Positions 23,231 through 32,701 of a DNA stretch of 64,000 bases are shown one piece after another. Source of the stretch: DATKNA01 sp963786765 (GTDB taxonomy: Bacteria > Actinomycetota > Actinomycetes > Actinomycetales > Kineosporiaceae); assembly GCA_963786765.1 (NCBI GenBank), contig CAWBAJ010000015.1, forward strand, positions 62,001 to 126,000, read 5' to 3'. The number at the start of each line of letters is the position of its first letter. Within the stretch, counting starts at the first letter, position 1. A program made the position numbers and the translations under genes. The notes beneath the pieces are model-generated. The model was not told where the DNA came from and made no database searches. It saw only the letters and a list, made by a program, of their open reading frames with translations.

Positions 23231-23893
23231 TCACGCCTTCGGCGTGAGGACGCCGTCGATCAGGTACACGGTGGCGTTGGCAGTGTGGACGCCGCCGCAG
23301 ATCACCTTGTTGCCGTTGACGGTCAGGTTGTCGGGGGTGCCCGCAACGGTGACCGGCGAGCCCTCGACGGTCGTCTGCTCGCCGGCGATCTTGTCCGGCG
23401 AGATCTGGCCGGGGACGACGTGGTAGGTCAGGACCTTCGTAGCAGGTCGGAGTTCGTCTTGAGCGTCGCGAGCGTCTTGGCGTCGACCTTCTTGAAGGCC
23501 GAGTCGACCGGCGCGAAGACGGTGAACTGGCCGCCGTTGAGGGTGTCGACGAGGTTGACCTTGGGGTTCAGCTTCCCGGAGACGGCGGCGACCAGTGTGG
23601 TGAGCAGCGGGTTGTTGGACGCCGCGACGGCGACGGGGTCCTTCGCCATGCCGTCGACGGAGCCGGAGCCGCTGGGGACGGCCTTGGCGTAGTCGGCGCA
23701 ACCGGGGCCGACCGGCGCCGCCATCGACGCATCGCTCGCCGCCGGGCTGCCATCGGGGTGCTGGACATCGAGGGCGCGGCGGACGAGCTGCTCGCGGCTG
23801 CCGGGCGCTGGACTCGGAGGTGCTGCCGCCGCAGGCGGCGGTGGAAAGGGCGAGGCCGCTGACGGCGGCGAACAGGACGAGGGCGCGGTTCAT
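23231..23893 (-). pseudogene. fasciclin-domain lipoprotein, three frameshifts
   Basis: The implied protein is about 220 residues. It has a signal peptide with lipobox (LALSTAACGG), an Ala/Ser-rich linker, then a single FAS1 domain: VGPGCADYAKAVPSG, NPLLTTLVAAVSG, LVDTLNGGQFTVFAPVDSAF, and after the last shift VLTYHVVPGQISPD ... YLIDGVLTPKA. This is the MPB70/MPT83-like layout, a cell-surface lipoprotein for adhesion or cell-wall interaction. Shifts lie near 23808 and 23755 in the linker and 23440 in the domain; they cancel to an in-frame total. AAGGA precedes the ATG. It is followed by two molybdoenzymes, a neighbourhood also seen in other actinobacteria. Confidence 0.8.
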
Positions 23894-23956
23894 GACAGGG
23901 TCCTTTCGGGACGGGGTGAGAGGGACGTGCTGATGCCGGATCGATGGGTCGATGGA

Positions 23957-25570
23957 TCACGTGGCCGTGACGGTGACGGAGTGCCAGCCGGTGGCGCCGT
24001 CGGGTTTTGGGGGCCGCCGTGTGCCGGGCTGGGTGTCGCCGAGCGCATCGGTCGAGCGGACCTCTAGGCGATGCAGCCCGGGAGCCGCGTCCCAGCTCCA
24101 CGCCCACTGGCGCCAGGTGTCGACGCTGGGGACTGCGGCGAGCCGGGCGTCCTGCCAGTCCCCGCCGTCGACCCGGACCTGAACCGCCTGGATGCCGCGG
24201 TGCTGGGCCCAGGCGACGCCGCGCGACGGCGACGCGGCCCGCGGCGACGTGCGCGAACGGCCGCGGCACGTCGATGCGCGAGAAGGTGCGGATCGGGGCC
24301 TGCGGCGGCCCAGCCGCGCTCGGTCCAGTAGGCCTGCACGCGGTCGAACCGGGTGACCTCGAGGTCGACCAGCCACTTCGTGGCGGAGACGTACCCGTAG
24401 AGCCCGGGGACCACCATCCGCACCGGGAAGCCGTGCTCGTAGGGCAGCGGAGCGCCGTTCATGCCGACGGCGAGCAGCGCGTCGCGGCCGTCGGTCAGCG
24501 CGGCAGCGGCGTGCGAGGCGGTGAAGCCGTCGGAGCTGCGGGACAGCACCATGTCGGCGCCGGGCTGGACGCCGGCCCGCTCGAGCAGGGCGGCCACGGG
24601 AACTCCGAGCCACTGTGCGTTGCCGGCGAGCGTCCCGCCGACCTCGTTCGAGACGCAGGTCAGCGTGATCGTGCGCTCGCACGAGCGGCATGGCGAGCAG
24701 GTCACGGAAGGACAGCTCGAGCTCGTGATCGACCATCCCGTGCAGCCTCAGCCGCCAGCGCGAGGCGTCGAGCTGTGGCGCGGACAGAGCCGTGTCGATG
24801 CGGTAGAAGTCCCGGGCGGACGTCACGAAGGGCGTCACACCGTCGACGGCCACGGAAGCGGCGGCGGCGTCCAGCACGTCCGCGTCCGAGGGGGCGGGCA
24901 GTCGCACGTCGGCCGGGCCCTGGCCGTGACCGGTGAGCACCGGCACTGCGCGGCCCGCCGCACCGACGAGTGCGGCGGCCCCGGCAGTGCCGGCCACCGT
25001 GAGGAGCACCTGGCGGCGGCCCGGCGCAGCGTCGCCCGGCTCCGGGTGCACGCCGCTCGAAGCAGCACCTGCGCGGGGCCGGGCGGTCCGGCCGTACCGG
25101 AGCAGCGCGGGGAGCCCGGCGGCCACGCCGGCCAGGGACGGGACGAGCGCGAGAGGTCCTCCGCCGGGCCGGGCGGCGGCCGCCGCGGCGGCCACGAGGC
25201 CGAGCGCGAGCACGAGCAGCGCCGCTACCCGGGGCCGGCGCCGGACCGTGAGGCCCGCGGCGGCCGCCAGTGCCGTGACGACCAGGCCCATGGACAGCAG
25301 GAGGACCAGCTTGTCGCTGGTGCCGAACCGGGAGACCGCGAAGTCCTTGAGCCAGCCGGGGGTGAGGTCGATGACGGTGCCGCCGACCGCGAGGAGCGGG
25401 CTCGAGGCAGGATCGAGGACCTGCGCGACCAGATCGGCCACCGCCAGGGTGAGGGCGCCGGCCACCACGCCGGCGAGCGCGTCGACGAGGCGACGGCCAC
25501 TGCGGTGGGGAGCGCCGGGCGGTGTGTCGGCGGCCTGCTCCTTCACGGCGTCCGGCCTCGTCGTCGTCAC
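23957..25570 (-). pseudogene. membrane-anchored sulfite-oxidase-type molybdoenzyme A, three frameshifts
   Basis: Three single-base insertions (near 24681, 24312 and 24220) break an approximately 536-residue protein. The N-terminal 200 residues hold several membrane helices (VDALAGVVAGALTLAVADLV, LVLLLSMGLVVTALAAAAGL and more). Then comes a periplasm-facing molybdopterin domain: DFYRIDTALSAPQLDASRWR, LRLHGMVDHELELSF, TLTCVSNEVGG with the Mo-coordinating cysteine, GYVSATKWLVDLEV, and a C-terminal Mo-co dimerisation domain (GVAWAQHRGIQAVQVRVDGG). Such proteins are annotated as molybdopterin-dependent oxidoreductases of the sulfite oxidase family; the electron acceptor and substrate are unknown. 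GTG start. A close paralogue lies directly upstream on the same strand. Confidence 0.8.
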
Positions 25571-25637
25571 GGCCCGGGTTCGGCGCCTCGCCGGCTGCGG
25601 ATTGGATCCGAACGGGTGACCTGCGGCACAGCTGCCG

Positions 25638-27206
25638 TCAGGTCACCTGCACCTCGACGGTGTCCCACCCGGTCGCGCCGTCAGGGATGACGTCGGCCCT
25701 GTCGCTGGTCTGCGTGCGGCCCATCCGGTCGGTCGCCCGCACCGCCAGCGTGTGCTTGCCGGGCGTCGCGTCCCAGGCGAAGACCCATTGCCGCCACGTG
25801 TCGATGCTCGCCTCGGCGCCCAGCCGGGCGGGTTGCCAGGGACCGGCGTCGACCCGGACCTCGACGCGGTCGATCCCGACGTGCTGCGCCCACGCCACCC
25901 CGGCGACGGCGACCCGCCCGGCCTTCACGCCGGTCCCGGCGCGCGGCACGTCGATGCGCGACTCCGTCTTCACCGGGCCCTTCGCGGACCAGCCGCGCGA
26001 CGTCCAGTAGGCCGACGCGCGGTCGAACCGGGTCACCTCGAGGTCGACCACCCACTTCGTCGCGGACACGTACCCGTAGAGGCCGGGCACGACCATCCGT
26101 ACCGGGAAGCCGTGCTCGAGGGGCAGCGGCGCGCCGTTCATGCCGACGGCGAGCAGCGCGTCCCGGCCGTCCGTCAGGACGGCGAGCGGCGTCCCCGCCG
26201 TGAAGCCGTCCGCGCTGGTCGAGAGCACCATGTCCGCGTCGGCGTGCGGGCCGGCCTGGCGGAGCAGCGGGCCGACCGGCAGGCCCAGCCACGTCGCGTT
26301 GCCGATGAGGTCGCCGCCGATGTCGTTGGAGACGCACGTGAGGGTGACGTCCCGCTCCACCAGCGGGGACGCGAGCAGCGTCGGCGAAGTCGAGCGTGAC
26401 CTCGCGGTCGACCATCCCGTGGATGCGGAGCTTCCAGTCCTGCGTCTGGACGCGCGGCACCACGAGGGCGGTGTCGATCCGGTAGAAGTCCGCGGCCGGC
26501 ACGCGGAACGGGACGACGCCCGGCACCCCGACCTCGACGCCGGCCGGCAGCGGGGGTTCTGGGCTCGCGGGCGCGGGCAGCCGGACCGACGCGCGCGAGG
26601 CCTCGGCGTTCCGGGTGCTCGACCCGAGCAGGCGGCCGGCGACGAGCGCGACGGCGCCCGAGCCGGCCACGACGCCGACGGTGCGCAGCACGGCCCGGCG
26701 GTCGGGCCCGGGCCCGACCCGAGGTCGGGGCGGCTCGCGGTCTCCAGCCGGTCGATCGAGCGCCGAGAGCACCAGGGCGCCGACGACTGCCGCGACCGCG
26801 CTGGGCAGGACGGAGAGGATCGTGGCGTCCGGCCGGGTGACGGCGGCGATCGCGGCGACGGTGCCGAGCCCGAGGATCAGCCAGGGTCCCCGGAACCGCC
26901 CCCGCGCGGCGATGACGCCGGCGAGCGGCGCAGAGCGCGGCGACGACGAGCACGGCGCCGACGAGCAGGACCAGCTTGTCGGACGTCCCGAACGTCGAGG
27001 TCGCGAACTCCTTCAGCCAAGGCGGCGTGAGGTCCACGAACGCGTCACCGACGGCGACGACCGGTTCCGACGAGGGACCCGGTGAGCGCGGCGACCATCT
27101 CCGCGGCGCCGAGCGCGAGCAGCCCGGCGGCGAGCCCGGCGAGCGCGCCGTCCCGCCGGCTGAGGGGCCGGGCCTGCGGCGGCGCGGCGGAGGCAGGAGC
27201 ACTCAC
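25638..27206 (-). pseudogene. membrane-anchored sulfite-oxidase-type molybdoenzyme B, three frameshifts
   Basis: Paralogue of the following gene with the same layout: membrane helices (GALAGLAAGLLALGAAEMVA, LVLLVGAVLVVAAL), then PAADFYRIDTALVVPRVQTQ, LRIHGMVDREVTLDFAD, TLTCVSNDIGG with the Mo cysteine, GYVSATKWVVDLEV, and the C-terminal dimerisation domain. Indels lie near 27078, 26928 and 26390, and total length stays divisible by three (about 522 residues). The likely GTG start at 27206 overlaps the end of rdgB, and in this sequence the two are even in the same open frame with no stop between them. Two copies in tandem imply either distinct substrates or a duplicated pair working together. 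Confidence 0.8.
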
Positions 27207-27862
27207 ACCACCAGCATCCTCCTGCGCGGGCCGGACCGCTCCTACGAGGGTGGTGACCCCGGCCAGGAGATCGCGCACGACCGGCACCAGCGCGCGCAGC
27301 GCACGCCCGCGGTGACTGATGGCGTCCTTCTCCGCGTCGGTCAGCTCCGACGTCGTGCGCGTCCCGCCCTCGGGCACGAACACCGGGTCGTAGCCGAACC
27401 CGTTGCTCCCGCGCGGCGTCCGTACGACCGTGCCGTTCAGGCGTCCCTCGGCGACGTGCTCCCGGCCGTCGGGCAGGGCCAGCGCGGCGGCGCACATGAA
27501 CCATCCGGCCCGGCGGTCGTCGGGCACGTCGCAGATCTGGGCCAGCAGCAGCTCGAGGTTCGCCCGGTCGTCGCCGTGCCGCCCCGACCACCGCGCGCTG
27601 AACACCCCCGGGGACCCGCCGAGGACGGCGACGCACAGGCCCGAGTCGTCCGCGACCGCAGGCAGGCCCGTCGCGGCGGCCACGGCGTGGGCCTTGAGCA
27701 GGGCGTTCTCGGCGAACGTGGTGCCGGTCTCGGCGACGTCGGGCAGGTCGGGGACGTCGTCGGCGCTGAGCACCTCGATGTCGTCGAGGCCGGCGTCCGC
27801 GAGGATCCGCCGCAGCTCGACGACCTTGTGCCGTTGTGCGTGGCGAGGACGAGCCGGGTCAC
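27203..27862 (-). pseudogene. rdgB: RdgB/HAM1 XTP/dITP pyrophosphatase, frameshifted
   Basis: Implied length about 219 residues. LVLATHN at the start is the HAM1 signature, but a base is missing directly after it (near 27830), and the frame then continues KVVELRRILADAGL, ADDSGLCVAVLGGSPGVFSA, GRLNGTVVRTPRGSNGFGYD (substrate loop) and SHRGRALRALVP. RdgB hydrolyses non-canonical purine NTPs to NMP and PPi. The GTG start overlaps the rph stop (GTGA), the common rph-rdgB arrangement. The 3' end is uncertain: the frame runs on into the molybdoenzyme gene, so a further insertion near the end probably hides the true TGA, which would overlap the next GTG at 27203-27206. Confidence 0.8.
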
Positions 27863-28614
27863 CGTGCGGACCCGGCGGCCGGCTCCGCCAGCGCCTGCTG
27901 CTGCAGCCGGGACAGCTGCGCGCAGCCCGCCGACCGCGAGGTCGAGGAGCACGTCGAGCTCCGCCCGGTCGAACGCGCCGCGCTCTCGCCGTGCCCTGCA
28001 CCTCGACGAAGCGCCCGTCGCCCGTCACCACGACGTTCATGTCGGTGCCGGCCGAGACGTCCTCGGTGTAGTCGAGATCGAGCACGGGCCGGCCGTCGAC
28101 GACGCCCACGCTCACGGCGGCGACGGACCCCGCGAGGGGCTCGACCCCGGGCTTCAGCAGCTTCGCGCCGCGGGCCCAGCGGACGGCGTCCGCCGAGCGC
28201 CACGTACGCGCCCGTGATGGCTGCCGTCCGGGTGCCGCCGTCGGCCTGCAGCACGTCGCAGTCGAGCACGACCGTGTTCTCCCCCAGCGCCTTCGTGTCG
28301 ATGCAGGCGCGCAGCGAGCGGCCGATGAGCCGGGAGATCTCGTGGGTGCGCCCGCCGATCCGGCCCTTCACCGACTCGCGGTCGCTGCGGGTGTTCGTCG
28401 AGCGCGGCAGCATCGCGTACTCGGCGGTCACCCAGCCCTCGCCGCTGCCCTTGCGCCAGCGGGGGACGCCCTCGGTGAACGAGGCCGCGCAGAGCACGCG
28501 GGTGCGGCCGAACTCGACCAGCACGCTGCCCTCGGCGTGGTCGAGCCAGCCTCGGGTCAGCCGGACCGGGCGCAGCTCGTCGGGCGCCCGCCCGTCGTGG
28601 CGAGGGCCGGTCAC
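27859..28614 (-). pseudogene. rph: ribonuclease PH, four frameshifts
   Basis: Implied 251-residue RNase PH. N terminus RHDGRAPDELRPVRLTRGWL, then EGSVLVEFGRTRVLCAAS, ERKG-like RSTNTRSDRESVKGRIGGRT, EISRLIGRSLRA and VLDCDVLQADGGTRTAAITG. After the first shift: VSVGVVDGRPVLDLDYTEDV, GTDMNVVVTGDGRFVEVQGT, and the end CAQLSRLQQQALA. Indels lie near 28191 (+1), 27987 and 27979 (-1 each) and 27925 (+1), net zero. It trims tRNA 3' ends phosphorolytically. A housekeeping gene hit four times in 270 bp argues for sequence error. A GTG at 28660 with TAACGT 7 nt upstream is an alternative start in another frame. Confidence 0.85.
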
Positions 28615-28693
28615 TGCGGCGCTGGTCGTCGAGGTGGTGGAGGTGGCGGAGGGTGGACACGGCGGACACGTTAGTGGCCACCGCCGACAGGCC

Positions 28694-29480
28694 TCAGATG
28701 ACGTGCACGGCTCCCGGTCGCGCCAGCTCGACCGGGCCCGGGAACGCCGACCGGGCCTCCGCGAGGACGACGTCCGGCTCGGTCCACACCGGCACATGGG
28801 TCAGCAGGAGCCGGCGGCAACCGGCCTGCGCCGCCGCCTGTCCCGCCCGCAGGCCGGTGAGGTGCACGCCCCGCGCGTCCTCCCGGCCCTCCTGGAACGA
28901 CGCCTCCGCCAGCAGCAGGTCCGCGCCCTTCGCCAGCGGCAGCAGTCCCTCGCAGGAGTCGGTGTCGCCCGTGTACGCGAGCACCTCCATGCGCGGCCCG
29001 GCGCGGGCCTCCACCCGGACGCCGTAGGCCTCCACGGGGTGCTCGACCCGGTGCGGGGTGATCGTGAGCGGGCCCAGCGTCACCGGCTGGGCGTCGGCGA
29101 GCTCGCGGAAGTCGAAGGCCGTGGCGAGGTCGGCCGGATCCGCGCCGTACGCCTGGCCGATCCGGGCCGCGACCCCACCCGGTCCGTAGACGGGAAGCGT
29201 GCCCGGGACCGGGCCGCCGGGCGCGTAGCGGCGGAACACGTACAGGCCGCAGACATCGCTGAAGTGGTCCGGGTGCAAGTGGCTGAGGACGATCGGCGTC
29301 GAGCCCGTCGACGGTGTCGAGGCGGGTGTACCGCTGCAGAGGGCCGAGGGCTCCGCTGCCGAGGTCGAGCACCACCCGCCAGGTTCGCCCCTGCGCGTCG
29401 TCCGCCTCGACCAGGTAGCAGGACGCGGGCGAGTCCGGCGACGGGAACGATCCCGAGCAGCCCACCACGGTCAGCCTCAC
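28694..29480 (-). pseudogene. MBL-fold hydrolase (cyclic-nucleotide phosphodiesterase/RNase Z-like), one frameshift
   Basis: With one inserted G removed near 29303 this is a 261-residue metallo-beta-lactamase-fold enzyme. It starts RLTVVGCSGSFPSPDSPASC and continues LDLGSGALGPLQRY; after the repaired site it reads IVLSHLHPDHFSDVCGLYVF with the HxHxDH metal motif, later PHRVEHPVEAYGVRV, YTGDTDSC and LLLTHVPVW. This is the class next to rph-rdgB in many actinobacteria, annotated as MBL fold metallo-hydrolase or 3',5'-cyclic AMP phosphodiesterase-like. GTG start with TAGCCT 6 nt upstream. Substrate unproven. Confidence 0.8.
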
Positions 29481-29486
29481 GGCGGC

Positions 29487-29492
29487 AGGCTA
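29487..29492 (-). promoter_or_regulatory. leaderless -10 box (TAGCCT) for the MBL gene
   Basis: TAGCCT on the minus strand ends 6 nt before the GTG start. It also places a promoter between the DUF2017 and MBL genes. Confidence 0.45.
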
Positions 29493-29555
29493 GATCAGCG
29501 CGAGCGCGACGGAGCCGGCACGTGGCCGACAACACATCATCGGCGTGCACGCGGG

Positions 29556-30182
29556 TCACCCGGACGGCAGAAGGGTGTGGACGAGCTCCTCCTGCAGGTA
29601 CGTGACGACCTCGTACAGCTCCGCCGCCTTGGCCCACTCCTGCCCGCCCTGGGACGCCCCCGCGGCCAGTGCGGCGTGCAGGAACTCGGCGTCCTCGTCG
29701 GTGGCGATGCCGAGGCGTTCGGCGAGCACGAGGCGGACGTCCGTCAAGCCCTTCAGCAGGGCCTGCGCCTCACTGTCGTCGAGGACGACGGGAGCCGACC
29801 GGCGCAGCGCGGCAGCGGCGAGCCCGAGGGAGTCCCGCTTGCGCTCGCGCAGGTCCTGCTCGGTGAGGCGGCGGAAGCTCTGCGCCAGCTCGGGGTCGTC
29901 GCGGCTGGCGTCGGGCAGCAGCCTCGCGACGGCCGGGTCGGAGGGAGGCTCGACGGCCAGATCGGCCTCGAGGCTCGCCCACAGCGAGGCGTCGTCCGGC
30001 CCGGGCCGGCCGCCGGCGTCCGGACCCGCACCGGGACCGGCATCAGGATCGGCTGCCGCATCGACCTCGGGATCGAGCAGGTCGGCCACCGCCTCGAGCA
30101 GGCCGGCCACCACGCCGCGGTCGGCGTCCCCGAGGCGCACCTTGATGCGGCCGCCCCGGGCCCGGGCGAAGGTCGACCTCAT
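29556..30182 (-). CDS. DUF2017 family protein
   Basis: A 208-residue actinobacterial DUF2017 protein. The conserved start RIKVRLGDADRGVVAGLLEA, the SDPAVARLLPDA segment and the C-terminal LTDVRLVLAERLGI, ELYEVVTYLQEELV helices match the family. A Pro/Gly/Asp-rich insert (ADPDAGPGAGPDAGGRPG) in the middle is variable. The protein is helical and cytoplasmic. The gene almost always follows clpS, and here its ATG overlaps the clpS stop (ATGA), which suggests a role connected with Clp-dependent proteolysis. No biochemical function is established that I know of. Confidence 0.85.
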   Translation of the reverse strand: MRSTFARARGGRIKVRLGDADRGVVAGLLEAVADLLDPEVDAAADPDAGPGAGPDAGGRPGPDDASLWASLEADLAVEPPSDPAVARLLPDASRDDPELAQSFRRLTEQDLRERKRDSLGLAAAALRRSAPVVLDDSEAQALLKGLTDVRLVLAERLGIATDEDAEFLHAALAAGASQGGQEWAKAAELYEVVTYLQEELVHTLLPSG

Positions 30183-30472
30183 GCCTCGTCCTTCTCGAAG
30201 GTCGCCCAGAGGCCGAACTCGTGCATCGCCTGCGTGTCGCGCTCCATCGCCTCACGGGTGCCGTTCGACACCACCGCGCGGCCCTTGCGGTGCACGTCGA
30301 GCATGAGCTGGGTCGCCTTCTCCTTCGAGTACCCGAAGTACGTCTGGAAGACGTACGTGACGTATGACATGAGGTTGACCGGATCGTTCCAGACGATCGT
30401 CACCCAGGGGACGTCAGGGACGAGGGCCTCGTCGAGGTCCGGCCGCTCGACCTCCACGGGTGCGACGGACAC
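30179..30472 (-). CDS. clpS: ATP-dependent Clp protease adaptor ClpS
   Basis: A 97-residue ClpS. PWVTIVWNDPVNLMSYVTYV carries the NDxxNxxxYV motif for N-degron and ClpA/C binding, and the rest GYSKEKATQLMLDVHRKGRA, VVSNGTREAMERD is the canonical alpha-beta fold. It delivers N-end-rule substrates to the ClpC ATPase. GTG start with TAGAGT 6 nt upstream, so leaderless. It is divergent from pncB with a 116-bp gap, and coupled to DUF2017 by a 4-bp overlap. Confidence 0.95.
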   Translation of the reverse strand: MSVAPVEVERPDLDEALVPDVPWVTIVWNDPVNLMSYVTYVFQTYFGYSKEKATQLMLDVHRKGRAVVSNGTREAMERDTQAMHEFGLWATFEKDEA

Positions 30473-30478
30473 CCGACC

Positions 30479-30484
30479 ACTCTA
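30479..30484 (-). promoter_or_regulatory. leaderless -10 box (TAGAGT) for clpS
   Basis: TAGAGT on the minus strand ends 6 nt before the GTG start of clpS. Confidence 0.5.
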
Positions 30485-30575
30485 GGGCGCGCGGAGCCGC
30501 CGCTCGAACGGCTGCGGCGGCGCAGACGCCCCGCTCCCGGGAACGGCTCCGGGTGGGGGCGAGGGTGATCCGTCC

Positions 30576-30581
30576 TACGCT
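30576..30581 (+). promoter_or_regulatory. leaderless -10 box (TACGCT) for pncB
   Basis: TACGCT ends 7 nt before the GTG at 30589 and settles the start of pncB, for which several upstream in-frame codons exist. Confidence 0.5.
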
Positions 30582-30588
30582 GCCCTCC

Positions 30589-31941
30589 GTGACCGCCGTG
30601 CGTCCCGGTGCCCCCGACACCTCCGCCGTGGCGGCCTCGACCGCCCTGCTGACGGACCACTACGAGCTGACGATGCTCGAGGGCGCCCTGCGCAGCGGCG
30701 TCGCGAACCGGCGCAGCGTCTTCGAGGTCTTCGCCCGCCGCCTGCCCGAGGGGCGCCGGTACGGCGTCGTCGCCGGCACCGGCCGGCTGCTCGAGGCGCT
30801 GACCCGGTTCGTCTTCTCCGGCGACGAGCTCGTGGCGCTGGAGCGCAGCGGGGTGGTCGGGCCGGAGACGCTGCGCTGGCTGGCCGGGTACCGGTTCGGC
30901 GGCCACGTGTGGGGGTACGGCGAGGGCGAGGTGTTCGTCCCGGGTAGCCCGCTGCTCGTCGTGGAGGGCACCTTCGCCGAGGCCGTGCTCCTCGAGACCC
31001 TCGCGCTGTCGATCCTCAACCACGACTGCGCGATCGCGGCGGCCGCGAGCCGGATGACGGTCGCGGCCCAGAACCGGCCCTGCCTGGAGATGGGGTCACG
31101 GCGCACCCACGAGGAGGCGGCGGTGGCCGCCGCCCGCGCCGCCTACGTCGCCGGGTTCGCCGGCACCAGCAACCTCGAGGCCGGCCGGCGGTACGGGATC
31201 CCCACGGTGGGGACGGCGGCGCACGCGTTCACCCTGCTGCACGACGACGAGCGCGCCGCCTTCGCCGCGCAGGTCACGACCCTCGGCGCCGGCACCACCC
31301 TGCTCGTCGACACCTACGACGTGACGCAGGGCGTCCGGACCGCGGTCGAGGTCGCGGGCCGGCAGCTCGGAGCAGTGCGCCTGGACTCGGGGGACCTGCT
31401 CGAGCAGGCGTACGCGGTGCGCGCCCAGCTCGACCGGCTCGGTGCCCTCTCGACCCGCATCGTCGTGACCAGCGACCTCGACGAGTACCAGATCGCCGCG
31501 CTCGCGGCCGGTCCCGTCGACGCCTACGGCGTGGGGACGTCGCTGGTGACGGGCTCCGGCGCCCCGACCGCCGGCCTGGTCTACAAGCTCGTGGCCCGCG
31601 AGGACGCCGGCGGGGAGCTCGTGGGCGTCGCCAAGCGCAGCCACGACAAGACCAGCGTCGGGGGCCGCAAGTGGGCGCTGCGCCGGCGGGGGCCGGACGG
31701 CGTGGCGGAGGCGGAGGTCGTCGGGATCGGGCACGAGCCCGTCGACGACGGCGACGACCGGCCGCTGCTCGTCCGCTTGGTCGAGCACGGCGAGGTGGTC
31801 GGTGCCGAGCCGCTCGAGGCGGCCCGGGACCGGCACACGAGCTCCGTCGCGGAGCTGCCCGGGACGGGCCGCCAAATGTCCCGCGGCGAGCCCGCCATCC
31901 CCACCATCCTCGAACCGCCGCCCGCGCGACCTCGCCCCTAG
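30589..31941 (+). CDS. pncB: nicotinate phosphoribosyltransferase
   Basis: A 450-residue NAPRTase. Family motifs: LLTDHYELTMLEGAL at the N terminus, EVFARRLPEGRRYGVVAG, ETLALSILNHDCAIAAAASR, EMGSRRTHEEAAVAAARAAY with the active-site region, FAGTSNLEAGRRYGIPTVGT, and VRLDSGDLLEQAYAVR (the PRPP/ribose phosphate site). It converts nicotinate, PRPP and ATP to nicotinate mononucleotide in NAD salvage. Followed after 10 bp by the nicotinamidase gene, which makes its substrate. Start GTG chosen from the leaderless -10 box; the longer frame upstream is not protein-like. Confidence 0.95.
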   Translation: MTAVRPGAPDTSAVAASTALLTDHYELTMLEGALRSGVANRRSVFEVFARRLPEGRRYGVVAGTGRLLEALTRFVFSGDELVALERSGVVGPETLRWLAGYRFGGHVWGYGEGEVFVPGSPLLVVEGTFAEAVLLETLALSILNHDCAIAAAASRMTVAAQNRPCLEMGSRRTHEEAAVAAARAAYVAGFAGTSNLEAGRRYGIPTVGTAAHAFTLLHDDERAAFAAQVTTLGAGTTLLVDTYDVTQGVRTAVEVAGRQLGAVRLDSGDLLEQAYAVRAQLDRLGALSTRIVVTSDLDEYQIAALAAGPVDAYGVGTSLVTGSGAPTAGLVYKLVAREDAGGELVGVAKRSHDKTSVGGRKWALRRRGPDGVAEAEVVGIGHEPVDDGDDRPLLVRLVEHGEVVGAEPLEAARDRHTSSVAELPGTGRQMSRGEPAIPTILEPPPARPRP

Positions 31942-31944
31942 GCT
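31939..31944 (+). promoter_or_regulatory. leaderless -10 box (TAGGCT) for pncA
   Basis: TAGGCT overlaps the pncB stop codon and ends 7 nt before the pncA ATG, giving nicotinamidase its own promoter. Confidence 0.45.
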
Positions 31945-31951
31945 GCCGAGC

Positions 31952-32543
31952 ATGACGCGCCGGGCCCTGATCATCGTCGACGTCCAGAACGACTTCACGG
32001 AGGGCGGGTCGCTCGCCGTGGCAGGGGGCGCGGCGGTCGCGTCGGGCGATCACCGAGCACCTCCACGCGCACCGCGACGACTACGTGGCGGTCGCCGGCA
32101 CGCGGGACTGGCACGTGGACCCGGGCACGCACTTCGCCGCCGAGCCGGACTACGTCGGCACCTGGCCGCCGCACTGCGTCGTCGGGACGCCGGGTGCCGA
32201 CAGCCACCCTGCCGTCGACACCTCGGCGGTCGACGCCTGGTTCACCAAGGGCGAGCACGCCGCCGCCTACTCCGGGTTCGAGGGTGCCACGGACGCCGGC
32301 GGCGAGCGCATCGGGCTCGGGGCATGGCTGGCCGCCCATCGGGTGGAGGCCGTGGACGTCGTCGGCATCGCCACCGACCACTGCGTGCGCGCCACCGCCC
32401 TGGACGCCGTCTCCGAGGGCTACTCGACCCGGGTGCTCCTCGACCTCACCGCCGGGGTCGCCCGCGGCACGACCGAACGCGCCCTGGCGCAACTGCTCGA
32501 CGCAGGCGCCGAGCTCGTGGGGAAGCCGGTCGTCGCCTCCTGA
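31952..32543 (+). pseudogene. pncA: nicotinamidase, one frameshift
   Basis: Removing one inserted base near 32046 gives a 196-residue isochorismatase-fold nicotinamidase. ALIIVDVQNDFTEGGSLAV contains the catalytic Asp; after the shift come VAGTRDWHVDPGTHFA (metal and substrate site), WPPHCVVGTPGAD, WFTKGEHAAAYSGFEG with the catalytic lysine, and VVGIATDHCVRATALDAVSE with the nucleophilic cysteine. It deamidates nicotinamide to nicotinate for the PncB step immediately upstream. All catalytic residues are intact outside the shift, so the break is probably sequence error. Confidence 0.9.
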
Positions 32544-32701
32544 CCGTCTCGGGCGCCTTTCCCGGGTTGACCATCGATGTGACTTTCCGTCCGCTTCGTG
32601 TAACCTCCTGTCGTCATCAGGGGGGTCCACCATCGGCTGCCGGCTCGTGTCGGTGTGCCCGAGCGTGCCCCCGCCGTGACGACGTGAGGGGGCCCACGCC
32701 G
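32544..32701 (+). other. 5' region of the truncated haemoglobin gene
   Basis: No gene seen. A TTGACC (about 32567) followed by AT-richer sequence (GATGTGACTTTCC, TGTAACCTCC) and then a GTGAGGGGG stretch may hold a regulated promoter. I cannot identify a specific NO-sensor site. Confidence 0.3.

Noticed and set aside
23231..32543. True gene decay of this block
   Set aside because: Housekeeping genes with all catalytic motifs intact and indels that resume in the correct frame fit sequence error better than decay.
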